DNA from: JAQIBY01 sp963676165
GTDB lineage: Bacteria > Bacteroidota > Bacteroidia > Bacteroidales > ML635J-15
Direction of reading: 5' to 3'
DNA: 64,000 nucleotides
Assembly: GCA_963676165.1 (NCBI GenBank)
Contig: OY781043.1
Location: forward strand, 1,674,001-1,738,000
Shown here: piece by piece, positions 36,842-44,877 of the stretch
Position numbering within the stretch: position 1 is the first letter of the stretch
Layout of the letters: each line of letters begins with the position of its first letter
The notes under the pieces: generated by a model
The model's database searches: none
The model's input: only the letters and a program-made list of their open reading frames with translations
Told to the model about the DNA's origin: nothing
Translations under genes and position numbers: made by a program

Positions 36842-39800
36842 TGAGTTTACGTCTCTATAAAGCTTCTGCCGGTTCAGGAAAGACTTATCAGATGGCCATA
36901 GAAATGGTGCTTCTGTTATTGGAAAATCCTGAAAATTACCAAAAATCACTTGCTATAACATTTACAAACAAAGCAGCGGAGGAATTGAAAACTCGTATTG
37001 TCTTTGTTTTGTCGCTTTTAGGACAGTTGAAAGATGATGCAGGATATCTGGATAAAATTCGTGAGCTTAGTCAGTTGGATGATAATGAGATACAAGAAAA
37101 GGCGCGTACTGCTTTGTCTTTGATTCTTCATGATTATTCTCGCTTTTCTATAAGTACAATCGACAAGTTTTTTAATCGCATCTTAACAGGATTTTCGTAT
37201 GAGGTGAATGTGCGTCCTGATAGTGAAATAAGTTTGGATACAGAGTCGAATAGGGAAGAGGCGGTGGATGAAATGCTTAGCGATTTTCAGATTGATACTG
37301 ACTTAGGGAAGTGGTTGCTACAGTATAGCCGTCAAAAAATGGATGATAGTAAGGATTGGAATATTCGAAGTTCTATTATCAAAGAATCAGCAGCTATCTC
37401 GCAAGAAGATTTTCTACGAAAAGAAAAGGAATTGAGAGATGTTGAGTCGGATAAGAAAGTGCTGGTTCAGTACCGAAATACAATGATGGGGCTGGTTCAT
37501 AAACACGAGAAAGCCATGAAAGCTTTGGCGGAAGAAACTCAGCAATTGTTGGATCAGTCTATTTACGATGTGTCTGATTTTCAGTATGGCATGAAAGGTG
37601 CTGTAGGTCATGTATTGAACTTGAAAATTGAGCCTTTCCGAGAGGTAAAAGTACGACCAAGACAAGTTTATGATGATGCGCAAAAATTTCTTACGAAAGC
37701 GAAACAAAGCGATGCTTCATTGATGGATTTTGCCGTGTCTAAACTGCATCCTGTACTTGTCAAGGTTCTGGATTATTACGATGAGGCACTTTACGAATAC
37801 AATACAGCCAAACTGGTGTTGAAGCATATCAACGATTTTGGTGTCTTCCTCGATGTAAACAATCATCTGCGAAAGCTATGTCAAGATAGAAATATATACT
37901 TCCCTTTTCAGATGTCGCAGCTTTTACATGAAATTGTCGTGCGTGAAAATGCACTTTTTGTGTATGAAAAGATAGGAACGCGGTATTTGCATTTCATGTT
38001 GGATGAATTTCAAGACACGTCCCGCATGCAATGGGATGTATTGCTACCTTTGCTTGAAGAGGCTTTGGCTCATGGTGGCAATGTGTTGGTCGTTGGTGAT
38101 GTGAAACAGTCAATTTATCGTTGGAGAAACAGTGATTGGAATATTCTGGCTAAGGAAGTTGAAAGCCGGTTGTCATCGGCAGAGTCTATTGCTTTGGATG
38201 TAAATTACCGGAGTTGCAAGCATATTGTCCGATTCAATAATCAGTTGATTCAAACCCTTGTCCCTTTGTTTGAAAATAGTATTAGTGCCAATTATTTAGA
38301 GACTGAAGATAAGCCAAATTTACATCATTTGTATGCTGATAGTGTTCAGCATCCCAAAGACGATAAGCAGCCTTACGGGTACATTCAGCTGCACCTGTTG
38401 AGTGAAGATGAAGAGGATAAAAAAGTGTGGCGTAAAGATGCCCTGAATGGGATGCTTGATGAAATGAAGCGTTTGATGGATCTCGGTTATTCAGCTGGTG
38501 ATATGGCGGTATTGACTCGTACAAATTCTGAGGCGGGAGAGATTGCCTTACATTTGATGGATGCCGGGCAGAAGGAAGAAAACTCATCATATCATTTCCC
38601 TTTGGTTTCTGCATCAAGTCTATATTTGAAAGACCATCCGGTGATCAATTGTTTGCTTTCTGCTTTCATGCATATTGCTGATCCGAATAATTTGTTGGCA
38701 TTGAATCAGCTTACTTTTTCTTACCAACGGGATATTCTTGGTAATAAAGCATATCAGCCTCAGCCAGCATCTCAGGATAAAGAGGCAATTCGTCAGGCTT
38801 TGTTAGAGGGTTTGCCCAAATCTTACAGGCAGCAGTATGATCATCTTTCCGCTTATCCATTATTCGATTTGACAGAAAATTTGATTCTGTTCTTTAGTTT
38901 GCACGAAAAATCGCAATATTACGCTTACTTATCTGCGTTTCAAGATCAGATTAATGGTTTTTCTCAGCGAAATTCCGCCGATATTTCTGCTTTTGTGGAA
39001 TGGTTTGATACGAAGAACCCGAGCCTTGATTTGCCAGAATCATCGGATGCTATTACCATTTCAACAGTTCATAAAGCCAAAGGATTGCAATACCGCTTTC
39101 TGTTCATCCCATTCCTAAATTGGATCATTGATGATACCAAGAAACCAACAACGCTTTGGATAGAGCCTCAGAGTAAGCCTTTTGATGCCATGCCTTTATT
39201 GAAGGTAGATTACAATAGTGCAATGCTTGATTCTTATTTCCGTCCATCGTATCAAGATGAGTATTACAAGCGGCATGTGGAGATGCTCAATATTTTCTAT
39301 GTGGCAATTACAAGGGCAGAGGAAGGACTTTGGATGTGGGCATTAAAGCCTAATAAGCCGCAGTTTAAAACAATGAGCGATGCGATAATTGAGGCCATGG
39401 ATATTCGCTCTGATGCTTTAACTGATTCCAGTGTTTTTATTGGTGATTGGCAATCGGCATGGGACAAGGAAAGGCTGAGATTTACTTATGGTGAGATTTT
39501 GGAAAATCAAGGGGGTAAAACTTGTGTTGATGCGATAGTACTTAAAGATTATGCACTCAATTTACGTGATCAGAAATTACGATACCATCATCCAGATGCT
39601 TTTTTGAACCTTTCACAGGATGAAATTATTCAGCAGAAAACCACCATGGGTAGTATTGCGCATGAGGTGCTGGAATATTGTCAAAAAGCTGATGATTTAG
39701 ATGCTGCAATTGATCGGGTTGTGCGCTCAGGACGATTGGATAAAACTGCTGGTTACGATTTGAAAATGACGCTTGAACAAGCCATGGAAATGCCTGAAGT

Positions 39801-40065
39801 ACGCGATTGGTTTTATGGTGATTATCAGGTGCTTGCTGAGCGTGAGATTTTGATGCCTAATGGTGATGTCATTAAGCCTGACCGTGTTATGATTAAAGGC
39901 AATTGTGCGATTATTGTGGATTATAAATTTGGTAAAGTGCATCATTCAAAATATCAAAAACAGCTTGAGAAATATGCATCTGCCATTCAGGAAATGGGTT
40001 ACGATAAGGTTGATGCTTATTTGTGGTATGTGCCTGAGGGACAGGTGATAGGGGGCAGGGTTTAG
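36841..40065 (+). CDS. AddA-like UvrD-type helicase-nuclease
   Basis: 1074 residues. A superfamily 1A helicase with Walker A ASAGSGKT at residues 8-15, FTNKAAEELKTRI, Walker B LDEFQDT near 386, DVKQSIYRWR, a TISTVHKAKGLQ motif near 739 and YVAITRAEEGL, followed by a C-terminal PD-(D/E)XK nuclease (MGSIAHEVLEY near 940; DRVMIK, IIVDYKFGK near 1025; QLEKYA). This is the layout of AddA, which resects double-strand breaks for recombination. The likely partner is the AddB-like protein at 971-3799. Length is near that of AddA in other bacteria. Translation is coupled to the lipoprotein before it. Confidence 0.9.
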   Translation: MSLRLYKASAGSGKTYQMAIEMVLLLLENPENYQKSLAITFTNKAAEELKTRIVFVLSLLGQLKDDAGYLDKIRELSQLDDNEIQEKARTALSLILHDYSRFSISTIDKFFNRILTGFSYEVNVRPDSEISLDTESNREEAVDEMLSDFQIDTDLGKWLLQYSRQKMDDSKDWNIRSSIIKESAAISQEDFLRKEKELRDVESDKKVLVQYRNTMMGLVHKHEKAMKALAEETQQLLDQSIYDVSDFQYGMKGAVGHVLNLKIEPFREVKVRPRQVYDDAQKFLTKAKQSDASLMDFAVSKLHPVLVKVLDYYDEALYEYNTAKLVLKHINDFGVFLDVNNHLRKLCQDRNIYFPFQMSQLLHEIVVRENALFVYEKIGTRYLHFMLDEFQDTSRMQWDVLLPLLEEALAHGGNVLVVGDVKQSIYRWRNSDWNILAKEVESRLSSAESIALDVNYRSCKHIVRFNNQLIQTLVPLFENSISANYLETEDKPNLHHLYADSVQHPKDDKQPYGYIQLHLLSEDEEDKKVWRKDALNGMLDEMKRLMDLGYSAGDMAVLTRTNSEAGEIALHLMDAGQKEENSSYHFPLVSASSLYLKDHPVINCLLSAFMHIADPNNLLALNQLTFSYQRDILGNKAYQPQPASQDKEAIRQALLEGLPKSYRQQYDHLSAYPLFDLTENLILFFSLHEKSQYYAYLSAFQDQINGFSQRNSADISAFVEWFDTKNPSLDLPESSDAITISTVHKAKGLQYRFLFIPFLNWIIDDTKKPTTLWIEPQSKPFDAMPLLKVDYNSAMLDSYFRPSYQDEYYKRHVEMLNIFYVAITRAEEGLWMWALKPNKPQFKTMSDAIIEAMDIRSDALTDSSVFIGDWQSAWDKERLRFTYGEILENQGGKTCVDAIVLKDYALNLRDQKLRYHHPDAFLNLSQDEIIQQKTTMGSIAHEVLEYCQKADDLDAAIDRVVRSGRLDKTAGYDLKMTLEQAMEMPEVRDWFYGDYQVLAEREILMPNGDVIKPDRVMIKGNCAIIVDYKFGKVHHSKYQKQLEKYASAIQEMGYDKVDAYLWYVPEGQVIGGRV

Positions 40066-40230
40066 GGTTCAAGGATTTGCTGGAAGTGTTGGAAATGGAT
40101 AGGGACCTGTTTTTTGCATCAATGCATTTACGCAAGCACGTACAATAGAATGACAATTGCTTTCCTTTTCCAATCGAATACCTATTGTTTTTCGCCCGCT
40201 CTCACGTTCTCTCTTCTCCTGCTCACTATT

Positions 40231-41049
40231 TTACCCAATTGCTTTACGGATTCTAACGAGTTTTTCAATAAGTGCTTCGAGTTGGTCAAGGGCGAGCATG
40301 TTGGCTCCGTCAGATTTTGCTTTTGATGGGTTGGGATGGGTTTCCAGGAAAATGCCGTCTGCTCCGGCTGCCACACCAGCTTTCGCAATGGTTTCGATCA
40401 TTTGCGGTTGTCCTCCGGTGACGCCTGAACTTTGATTTGGTTCTTGCAGGCTGTGTGTCACATCTAAAATAACAGGAGTGCCCATTGCTTGCATTTTCGG
40501 AATACCGCGAAAATCAACCAGTAAATCCTGATATCCGTAGCTAACACCACGCTCAGTTAACCAGATTTTATCGTTTCCTGATTCACGCACTTTATTTACG
40601 GCATGAATCATAGCTTCCGGACTTAAAAATTGACCTTTTTTTATGTTAACAATCTTTCCGGTTTTTGCAGCTGCTACAAGCAAGTCTGTTTGTCTGCAAA
40701 GGAAAGCAGGAATCTGCAAAATATCAACGTATTCAGCCGCTGTTTCTGCTTCTTCAGCAGTGTGAGTGTCTGTGAGTACAGGAACATTAAGGCTACGTTT
40801 TACATGTTGTAGCACCTCAAGTCCTGCAATATCGCCTATCCCTGTAAAGCTATCAAGTCGACTTCTGTTTGCTTTGCGGTACGACGCTTTAAAGATGAAA
40901 GGAACTTGATATTTATTGCAAATGTATTGCACTTTTCTGGCGATAGGTTCTGCCATGTCTTCATTCTCAATAACGCATGGACCTGCAATGAGAAAAAAGT
41001 TTCCGCTGTTCTTATGTTGGATATTTTCAGGTAAATATAAAGTTGACAT
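40231..41049 (-). CDS. kdsA: 3-deoxy-8-phosphooctulonate synthase (KDO-8-P synthase)
   Basis: 272 residues from ATG 41049 (MSTLYLPENIQHK); the longer frame to 41097 adds 16 residues with no family counterpart. It joins phosphoenolpyruvate and arabinose 5-phosphate to give KDO-8-phosphate for the LPS core. Motifs: IAGPCVIENED, FKASYRKANRSR, DILQIPAFLCRQTDLL, NIKKGQF, LTERGVSYGY, DVTHSLQEP and ETHPNPSKAKSDGANML. The cysteine in GPCVIE, with the later His, Glu and Asp, is the metal-binding set of metal-dependent KdsA; E. coli has Asn there. It is convergent with the AddA-like gene, from which 165 bases separate it. Confidence 0.94.
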   Translation of the reverse strand: MSTLYLPENIQHKNSGNFFLIAGPCVIENEDMAEPIARKVQYICNKYQVPFIFKASYRKANRSRLDSFTGIGDIAGLEVLQHVKRSLNVPVLTDTHTAEEAETAAEYVDILQIPAFLCRQTDLLVAAAKTGKIVNIKKGQFLSPEAMIHAVNKVRESGNDKIWLTERGVSYGYQDLLVDFRGIPKMQAMGTPVILDVTHSLQEPNQSSGVTGGQPQMIETIAKAGVAAGADGIFLETHPNPSKAKSDGANMLALDQLEALIEKLVRIRKAIG

Positions 41050-41219
41050 AATGTATTTTTTTTGTAAAATTACATAAGTTCGAGGAATTATTCCCATTCT
41101 ATGGTAAAAATCTCTTATTCATTATTTTTTAGTTTAAGTGAGGCAGGGACAAATCTTTAGCATTAAAGTGCAGATTGAAGTTTTGATGAAATGTTTTTTT
41201 TATTTCTAATAAAAGCAGT

Positions 41220-41227
41220 TATTTTTG
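41220..41227 (+). promoter_or_regulatory. -7 element before the UpxY-like gene
   Basis: TATTTTTG matches TAnnTTTG; at 19 bases upstream the sequence is TTTT where TTTG is expected. It lies about 30 bases before the preferred start at 41258. Confidence 0.4.
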
Positions 41228-41257
41228 TTCCTACAGAAAGCAAATTACTACTACATT

Positions 41258-41752
41258 ATGAAAAAATGGTATGCATTTTATTGTCGATCCCGAACGGAGA
41301 AGCAGCTTTTTCATTTGCTTGAAGAGGATGGTTTTGATGTTTTTTTGCCTTTGATAAAGCAATTACGGCAATGGAGTGATCGTAAAAAACTTGTTTATGT
41401 TCCGATTATTCCGGGATACATTTTTGTACGATGTGGTGTTCATGATGTTATATCTGTTTTGTCATTCACTCAGGTAATTAATGTTGTTCGAATGAATGGT
41501 CAATGCGCTGAAATTAAGCAATATGAGATTGATAGGTTGCAATTGGTTGCTGAGGAAAATTTCCCTGTTGAAACCACTACACGTGATGTGTGTAAAGGGG
41601 ATAAAGTAATCGTTCAGTCTGGCGTTTTTAAAGGGTTAGAGGCAATTGTCGATCATCATAGCAGTCATGCGATGGTACGAATTGTCATGCAGGCATTGCG
41701 AAGTAGTTTTTATGTTAAAATACACGCATCATTACTCGAGAAAGTTCCCTAG
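41258..41752 (+). CDS. UpxY-type specialised NusG paralogue (antiterminator)
   Basis: About 164 residues from ATG 41258 (MKKWYAFYCRSRTEKQ). The NGN domain (YAFYCRSRTEKQLFHLLEEDGFDVFLPL; VPIIPGYIFVRC) and the C-terminal KOW domain (VCKGDKVIVQSGVFKGLEAIV) are both clear. In Bacteroides such proteins are encoded at the head of capsule or exopolysaccharide operons and suppress premature termination within them. Here no polysaccharide genes follow: the next plus-strand gene is a recombinase and then the cassette array. It could therefore be left over from a displaced polysaccharide locus, or it could serve the array. Family call is strong; role in this place is open. Confidence 0.85.
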   Translation: MKKWYAFYCRSRTEKQLFHLLEEDGFDVFLPLIKQLRQWSDRKKLVYVPIIPGYIFVRCGVHDVISVLSFTQVINVVRMNGQCAEIKQYEIDRLQLVAEENFPVETTTRDVCKGDKVIVQSGVFKGLEAIVDHHSSHAMVRIVMQALRSSFYVKIHASLLEKVP

Positions 41753-42008
41753 GATAAGAAATTATTCGGGGAGTTTGCCTCAAATTAACGGATGTAAAGT
41801 TGAAATGCTCTAAGTAAATTGAGTTTAAAACGTGAAAACAACCCAATTCATCGTGAAATATTTTAGATTTTTTTGTAAATGCTCATTTTTATATCTATAT
41901 TGTACATCATAAAACCGAAACAAACTAGCTCAACTACTGAATGGGACTGAGGGTGGCGGAGCCGTATGTTTTCCTAATTACAGGTTTTGATAATGCCTAG
42001 TTAATGAA
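41753..42008 (+). other. Intergenic stretch before the recombinase
   Basis: 256 bases, AT-rich at first and then with GGGTGGCGGAGCC near 41950. No gene, tRNA end, clear promoter or attachment-site duplication is visible in it. Confidence 0.4.
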
Positions 42009-43364
42009 ATGGTTGATTTTCATTGCTTGATGATAAAGAAAAAGTATATAGAACACCGAGGGGAGAAACGGATTCGCTTAATTTTTTCTTACGATGAAGA
42101 TTTAATTCAAAAAGTAAGAGGAATCCCATGTGCAAAATGGAGTCAGACGTTGAGGTCATGGCATGTTCCTGATACATCTATTTCAGAAAAGGCTCTTCAG
42201 CGGATTATTCGTGGGGAGTTAAAGTCAGTATCAGATTCACCGGTTTATTTAGATATTTTCACAAAGAAATTGCATTTAACATTTTATGCTAATGATTCAG
42301 ATATAGAGTTTGTTAAGAGTTTCATGTATTATGCATGGGTAAAGTCGAAAAAGGTGTGGCGTATTCCCAATTTTGGGCAGAATATTGCAACGGTGAGAGC
42401 ATATTTTGGAAAACGGTTGATTGAGGTTGATCATCGTGACGAGGAGTTTTTTGAAGCGACACAAGAACTTGAAGTATTAAGGCGGAGTCGTGCGGTTTTA
42501 GGTCAGACACCAGAGTATGCCGCATCTTATCTTGAGGAATTTAAGAAATGGATGCGAGTCAGGCGTTACAGTGAGTCCTCAGTTAAATCGTATGAAAAAG
42601 CTGTTCGTGTTTTGCTGACATACTTATCTCCAAAGAAACCAGAGTCAATTGAAAATCAGGATCTAATCGATTTTGTGCATGGGTATTTAATTGTGAATGG
42701 ATACAGTCATTCGTATCAAAATCAGATAATTAATGCGGCGAAGTTGTTTTTTCGAGAGGTTTTGCATACTGATTTGGAAGTTGAGAAATTAGAGCGTCCT
42801 CGTCCTCATTATAAGTTACCAAATGTATTGAGTAGGGAAGAGGTCCGGTCGTTATTGGAGCCGATACGAAATGTTAAGCATAAGACAGCATTGAGTTTGA
42901 TATATGCCTGTGGTTTAAGGCGTAGTGAGTTGTTGAATTTGCGTATTCGGGATATTGATTCGGACAGACATTTGTTGATTGTGCGTCAAAGCAAAGGGAA
43001 TCGTGATCGTTTGATACCGATATCTGACAATGTCATATCGGTATTGCGTGAATATTACCGTATTTACCGTCCGAAGAAGTATTTGTTTGAGGGGGTAAAG
43101 GCGGGCAAACCATATTCTGCTGCGAGTTTAGATCAAGTGTTGAAATCGGCATGTAAGCGTTCAGGTATAGAAAAACCAGTTACATTACATTGGTTACGAC
43201 ATTCTTATGCGACACATTTGTTGGAGTCAGGCACAGACTTACGATATATTCAGGAGTTATTAGGGCATAAAAGTTCAAGAACGACCGAAATTTACACACA
43301 TGTAAGTGAGAAGAGTTTACAGAAAATACGAACTCCATTTGATGATTTATTTAAAAATAATTAG
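42009..43364 (+). CDS. Tyrosine recombinase with duplicated N-terminal domain, candidate array integrase
   Basis: 451 residues; MIKKKYIEHRG at 42030 is an alternative start. Residues about 10-65 and 75-130 look like two copies of one small domain (R/L-I/L-x-L-x-F-x-Y/A-x-x-D ... V-x-x-x-x-x-x-x-W-x-x-x-x-x-x-W-x-x-P), loosely like the HARP domain pattern. Then come a SAM-like core-binding domain (about 170-255) and the catalytic domain with R304 (CGLRRSELL), H394 and R397 (HWLRHSYATHLLE), H420 (LLGHKSS) and Y429 (TEIYTHV). The core resembles XerC and IntI, but the extra IntI segment before the HxxR motif is absent. It lies directly before the attC-like array and is co-directional with the cassettes. 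Recombinase identity is firm; service to the array is inferred. Confidence 0.9.
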   Translation: MVDFHCLMIKKKYIEHRGEKRIRLIFSYDEDLIQKVRGIPCAKWSQTLRSWHVPDTSISEKALQRIIRGELKSVSDSPVYLDIFTKKLHLTFYANDSDIEFVKSFMYYAWVKSKKVWRIPNFGQNIATVRAYFGKRLIEVDHRDEEFFEATQELEVLRRSRAVLGQTPEYAASYLEEFKKWMRVRRYSESSVKSYEKAVRVLLTYLSPKKPESIENQDLIDFVHGYLIVNGYSHSYQNQIINAAKLFFREVLHTDLEVEKLERPRPHYKLPNVLSREEVRSLLEPIRNVKHKTALSLIYACGLRRSELLNLRIRDIDSDRHLLIVRQSKGNRDRLIPISDNVISVLREYYRIYRPKKYLFEGVKAGKPYSAASLDQVLKSACKRSGIEKPVTLHWLRHSYATHLLESGTDLRYIQELLGHKSSRTTEIYTHVSEKSLQKIRTPFDDLFKNN

Positions 43365-43378
43365 TTTTACGATATATT

Positions 43379-43454
43379 CCAGAGAAAACCTGTGGTTATT
43401 TACCAATATTTGTAAAATATAGCAACAATCTCTGGGAGGATAAACGAGTTATGC
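43379..43454 (+). other. attI-like insertion site candidate
   Basis: Between the recombinase and the first cassette gene. CCAGAGA (43379) and TCTCTGG (43429) form an inverted repeat, and GTTATGC at 43448-43454 matches the 3' core of the array sites (for example GTTATGC at 54160). Cassette insertion would be between G and TT. It is the only such core between recombinase and first cassette. Confidence 0.5.
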
Positions 43455-43479
43455 AACAGCTTGAAAAAGACATAGAATT

Positions 43480-44469
43480 ATGGCAACAGAAATAAAAACT
43501 TGGGAAATTATTGAAGGTGAATTATCAGAAATCAATACGACTCTTGCCCAAAATGGACGTAAAGAAAAGGACGATTTGGAAAAGTGGCTGAAAACAAATC
43601 CTAAAATACTTGGAGATAATATATTGGTTTTCGGAGAGCAAGTTTGGACAAAATCAGGTCCACTTGACTATTTGGGAATTGATAATAACGGAAACCTAGT
43701 AATTGTTGAATTAAAGCGTGATAAATTAGCAAGAGATGTTTTAGCTCAAGCAATAGATTACGCATCAGATGTGGCAAATTGGGATATTGAAAAACTTAAT
43801 GAAATTTGCCTTACGTTTTCAGACAATTCGCTGGAAGATTATATCACTGACCATTTTGACAATGTCGAACTTGACGATTTGGTAATTAATAAAGCGCAAA
43901 GACTTTTATTAGTAGGATTCTCAATAGATGAAGCCTTAAGTAGAATGATTGAATGGTTATCATCAAAATATGATGTTGGAATAAATGCAATTATTTTAAA
44001 CTACGTTAAAACTTCTTCCGGAAACGAATTACTTTCAAGAACGGTAATCATTCCAGAAGAAATTGAAAAAGAGAAATCGAATAAGAAAAAATTTACAATC
44101 CCAATGTCAGACGAACCAGGAACATATGAACCTGAAAGATTAAAGGAATTATTAAAAAATTATTTCAACAATAAGCAATGGTCTTCTAAAAGACTAAAAA
44201 ACATAGTTCTACCTGTCTTGCTTAAAAAAGAAAAAATAACGAGAGAGCAACTTAAAAAAGAATTTGTGAAAGCTGGAGAAGCTACTGACGAAAACAAAGC
44301 AGGATATTTTATTGCTCTAATTTCAAACCAACTTGGACAGACTAAAAAAGATTTTTTGAGACAGATTATTCACTATGAATATCCTAAGTATCATTGGGAG
44401 AAAGACAATTTTAGTATAAGACCTGAATATAAAGAATTAGTAAAAGAAATTTTAGAAACTAAAGAATGA
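43480..44469 (+). CDS. NucS/DUF91-type PD-(D/E)XK nuclease
   Basis: 329 residues. The N-terminal half contains a PD-(D/E)XK nuclease core: ENDILVFGEQ-like EKWLKTNPKILGDNILVFGEQ (read in parts), GPLDYLGID with the catalytic Asp, and LVIVELKRDKL with the E-x-K, followed by QAIDYASDVANW. This pattern is that of NucS C-terminal/DUF91 nucleases. The C-terminal part (KRLKNIVLPVLLKKEKITREQLKKEF) looks like a winged-helix DNA-binding region. It is the first cassette of the array, alone between the attI-like core and the first attC-like site. A defence or repair role is possible but not shown. Confidence 0.75.
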   Translation: MATEIKTWEIIEGELSEINTTLAQNGRKEKDDLEKWLKTNPKILGDNILVFGEQVWTKSGPLDYLGIDNNGNLVIVELKRDKLARDVLAQAIDYASDVANWDIEKLNEICLTFSDNSLEDYITDHFDNVELDDLVINKAQRLLLVGFSIDEALSRMIEWLSSKYDVGINAIILNYVKTSSGNELLSRTVIIPEEIEKEKSNKKKFTIPMSDEPGTYEPERLKELLKNYFNNKQWSSKRLKNIVLPVLLKKEKITREQLKKEFVKAGEATDENKAGYFIALISNQLGQTKKDFLRQIIHYEYPKYHWEKDNFSIRPEYKELVKEILETKE

Positions 44470-44481
44470 ATGAAAGCCGTT

Positions 44482-44614
44482 GCATAACAGGCGGTATATT
44501 TTATTGCCGAGAAAGTGCAGGTTTCAGCGTTTCTGCATCTAATAAACTTTCGTGTAACTTGACAGGACAGAGCTTCGAAAACGGCAACAAAAACATACCG
44601 CCAAACCGTTAGCC
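44482..44614 (+). repeat. attC-like site 1
   Basis: 133 bases from GCATAAC (44482-44488) to GTTAGCC (44608-44614). The inner arms AGGCGGTATATTTT and AAAACATACCGCC are complementary, so one strand would fold into a long imperfect hairpin. It lies 12 bases after the nuclease gene, on the coding strand side expected for a cassette. Confidence 0.75.
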
Positions 44615-44782
44615 ACAAGTGAAAAAGAGACACTAAACCTATTGAAAACTAAGCATAAAACTGAAAAATACGACAAAAAATATTAGTTCATTTATCGAAA
44701 ATTGGAGCAAGAAAAAAATAGTTTTTGCCCACCCGCTTCTGCCCTTCGGGACAGTTAGGGAAGCTCTCGCACATTGCACACA

Positions 44783-44824
44783 TTTGCAAATCGCACAAGC
44801 CTTCCCACAACCAAAATTTGCAAA
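44783..44824. repeat. Covarying hairpin, copy 1 (before qat)
   Basis: TTTGCAAA, a 26-base loop starting TCGCACAAGCC, then TTTGCAAA; the flanks ACACA (left) and AGAG (right) are shared with copies 2-4. It lies 54 bases before the qatA start. There is no T run, so it is not a classical terminator. Confidence 0.65.
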
Positions 44825-44877
44825 AGAGTGCAATTTGCCTAACGCTCAATCAACATTCTGTATAAAACAAAAGTAAT

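Noticed and set aside
41753..42008. Attachment site of an integrated element at the recombinase 5' side
   Set aside because: No tRNA gene, direct repeat or copy of any array core is found here.
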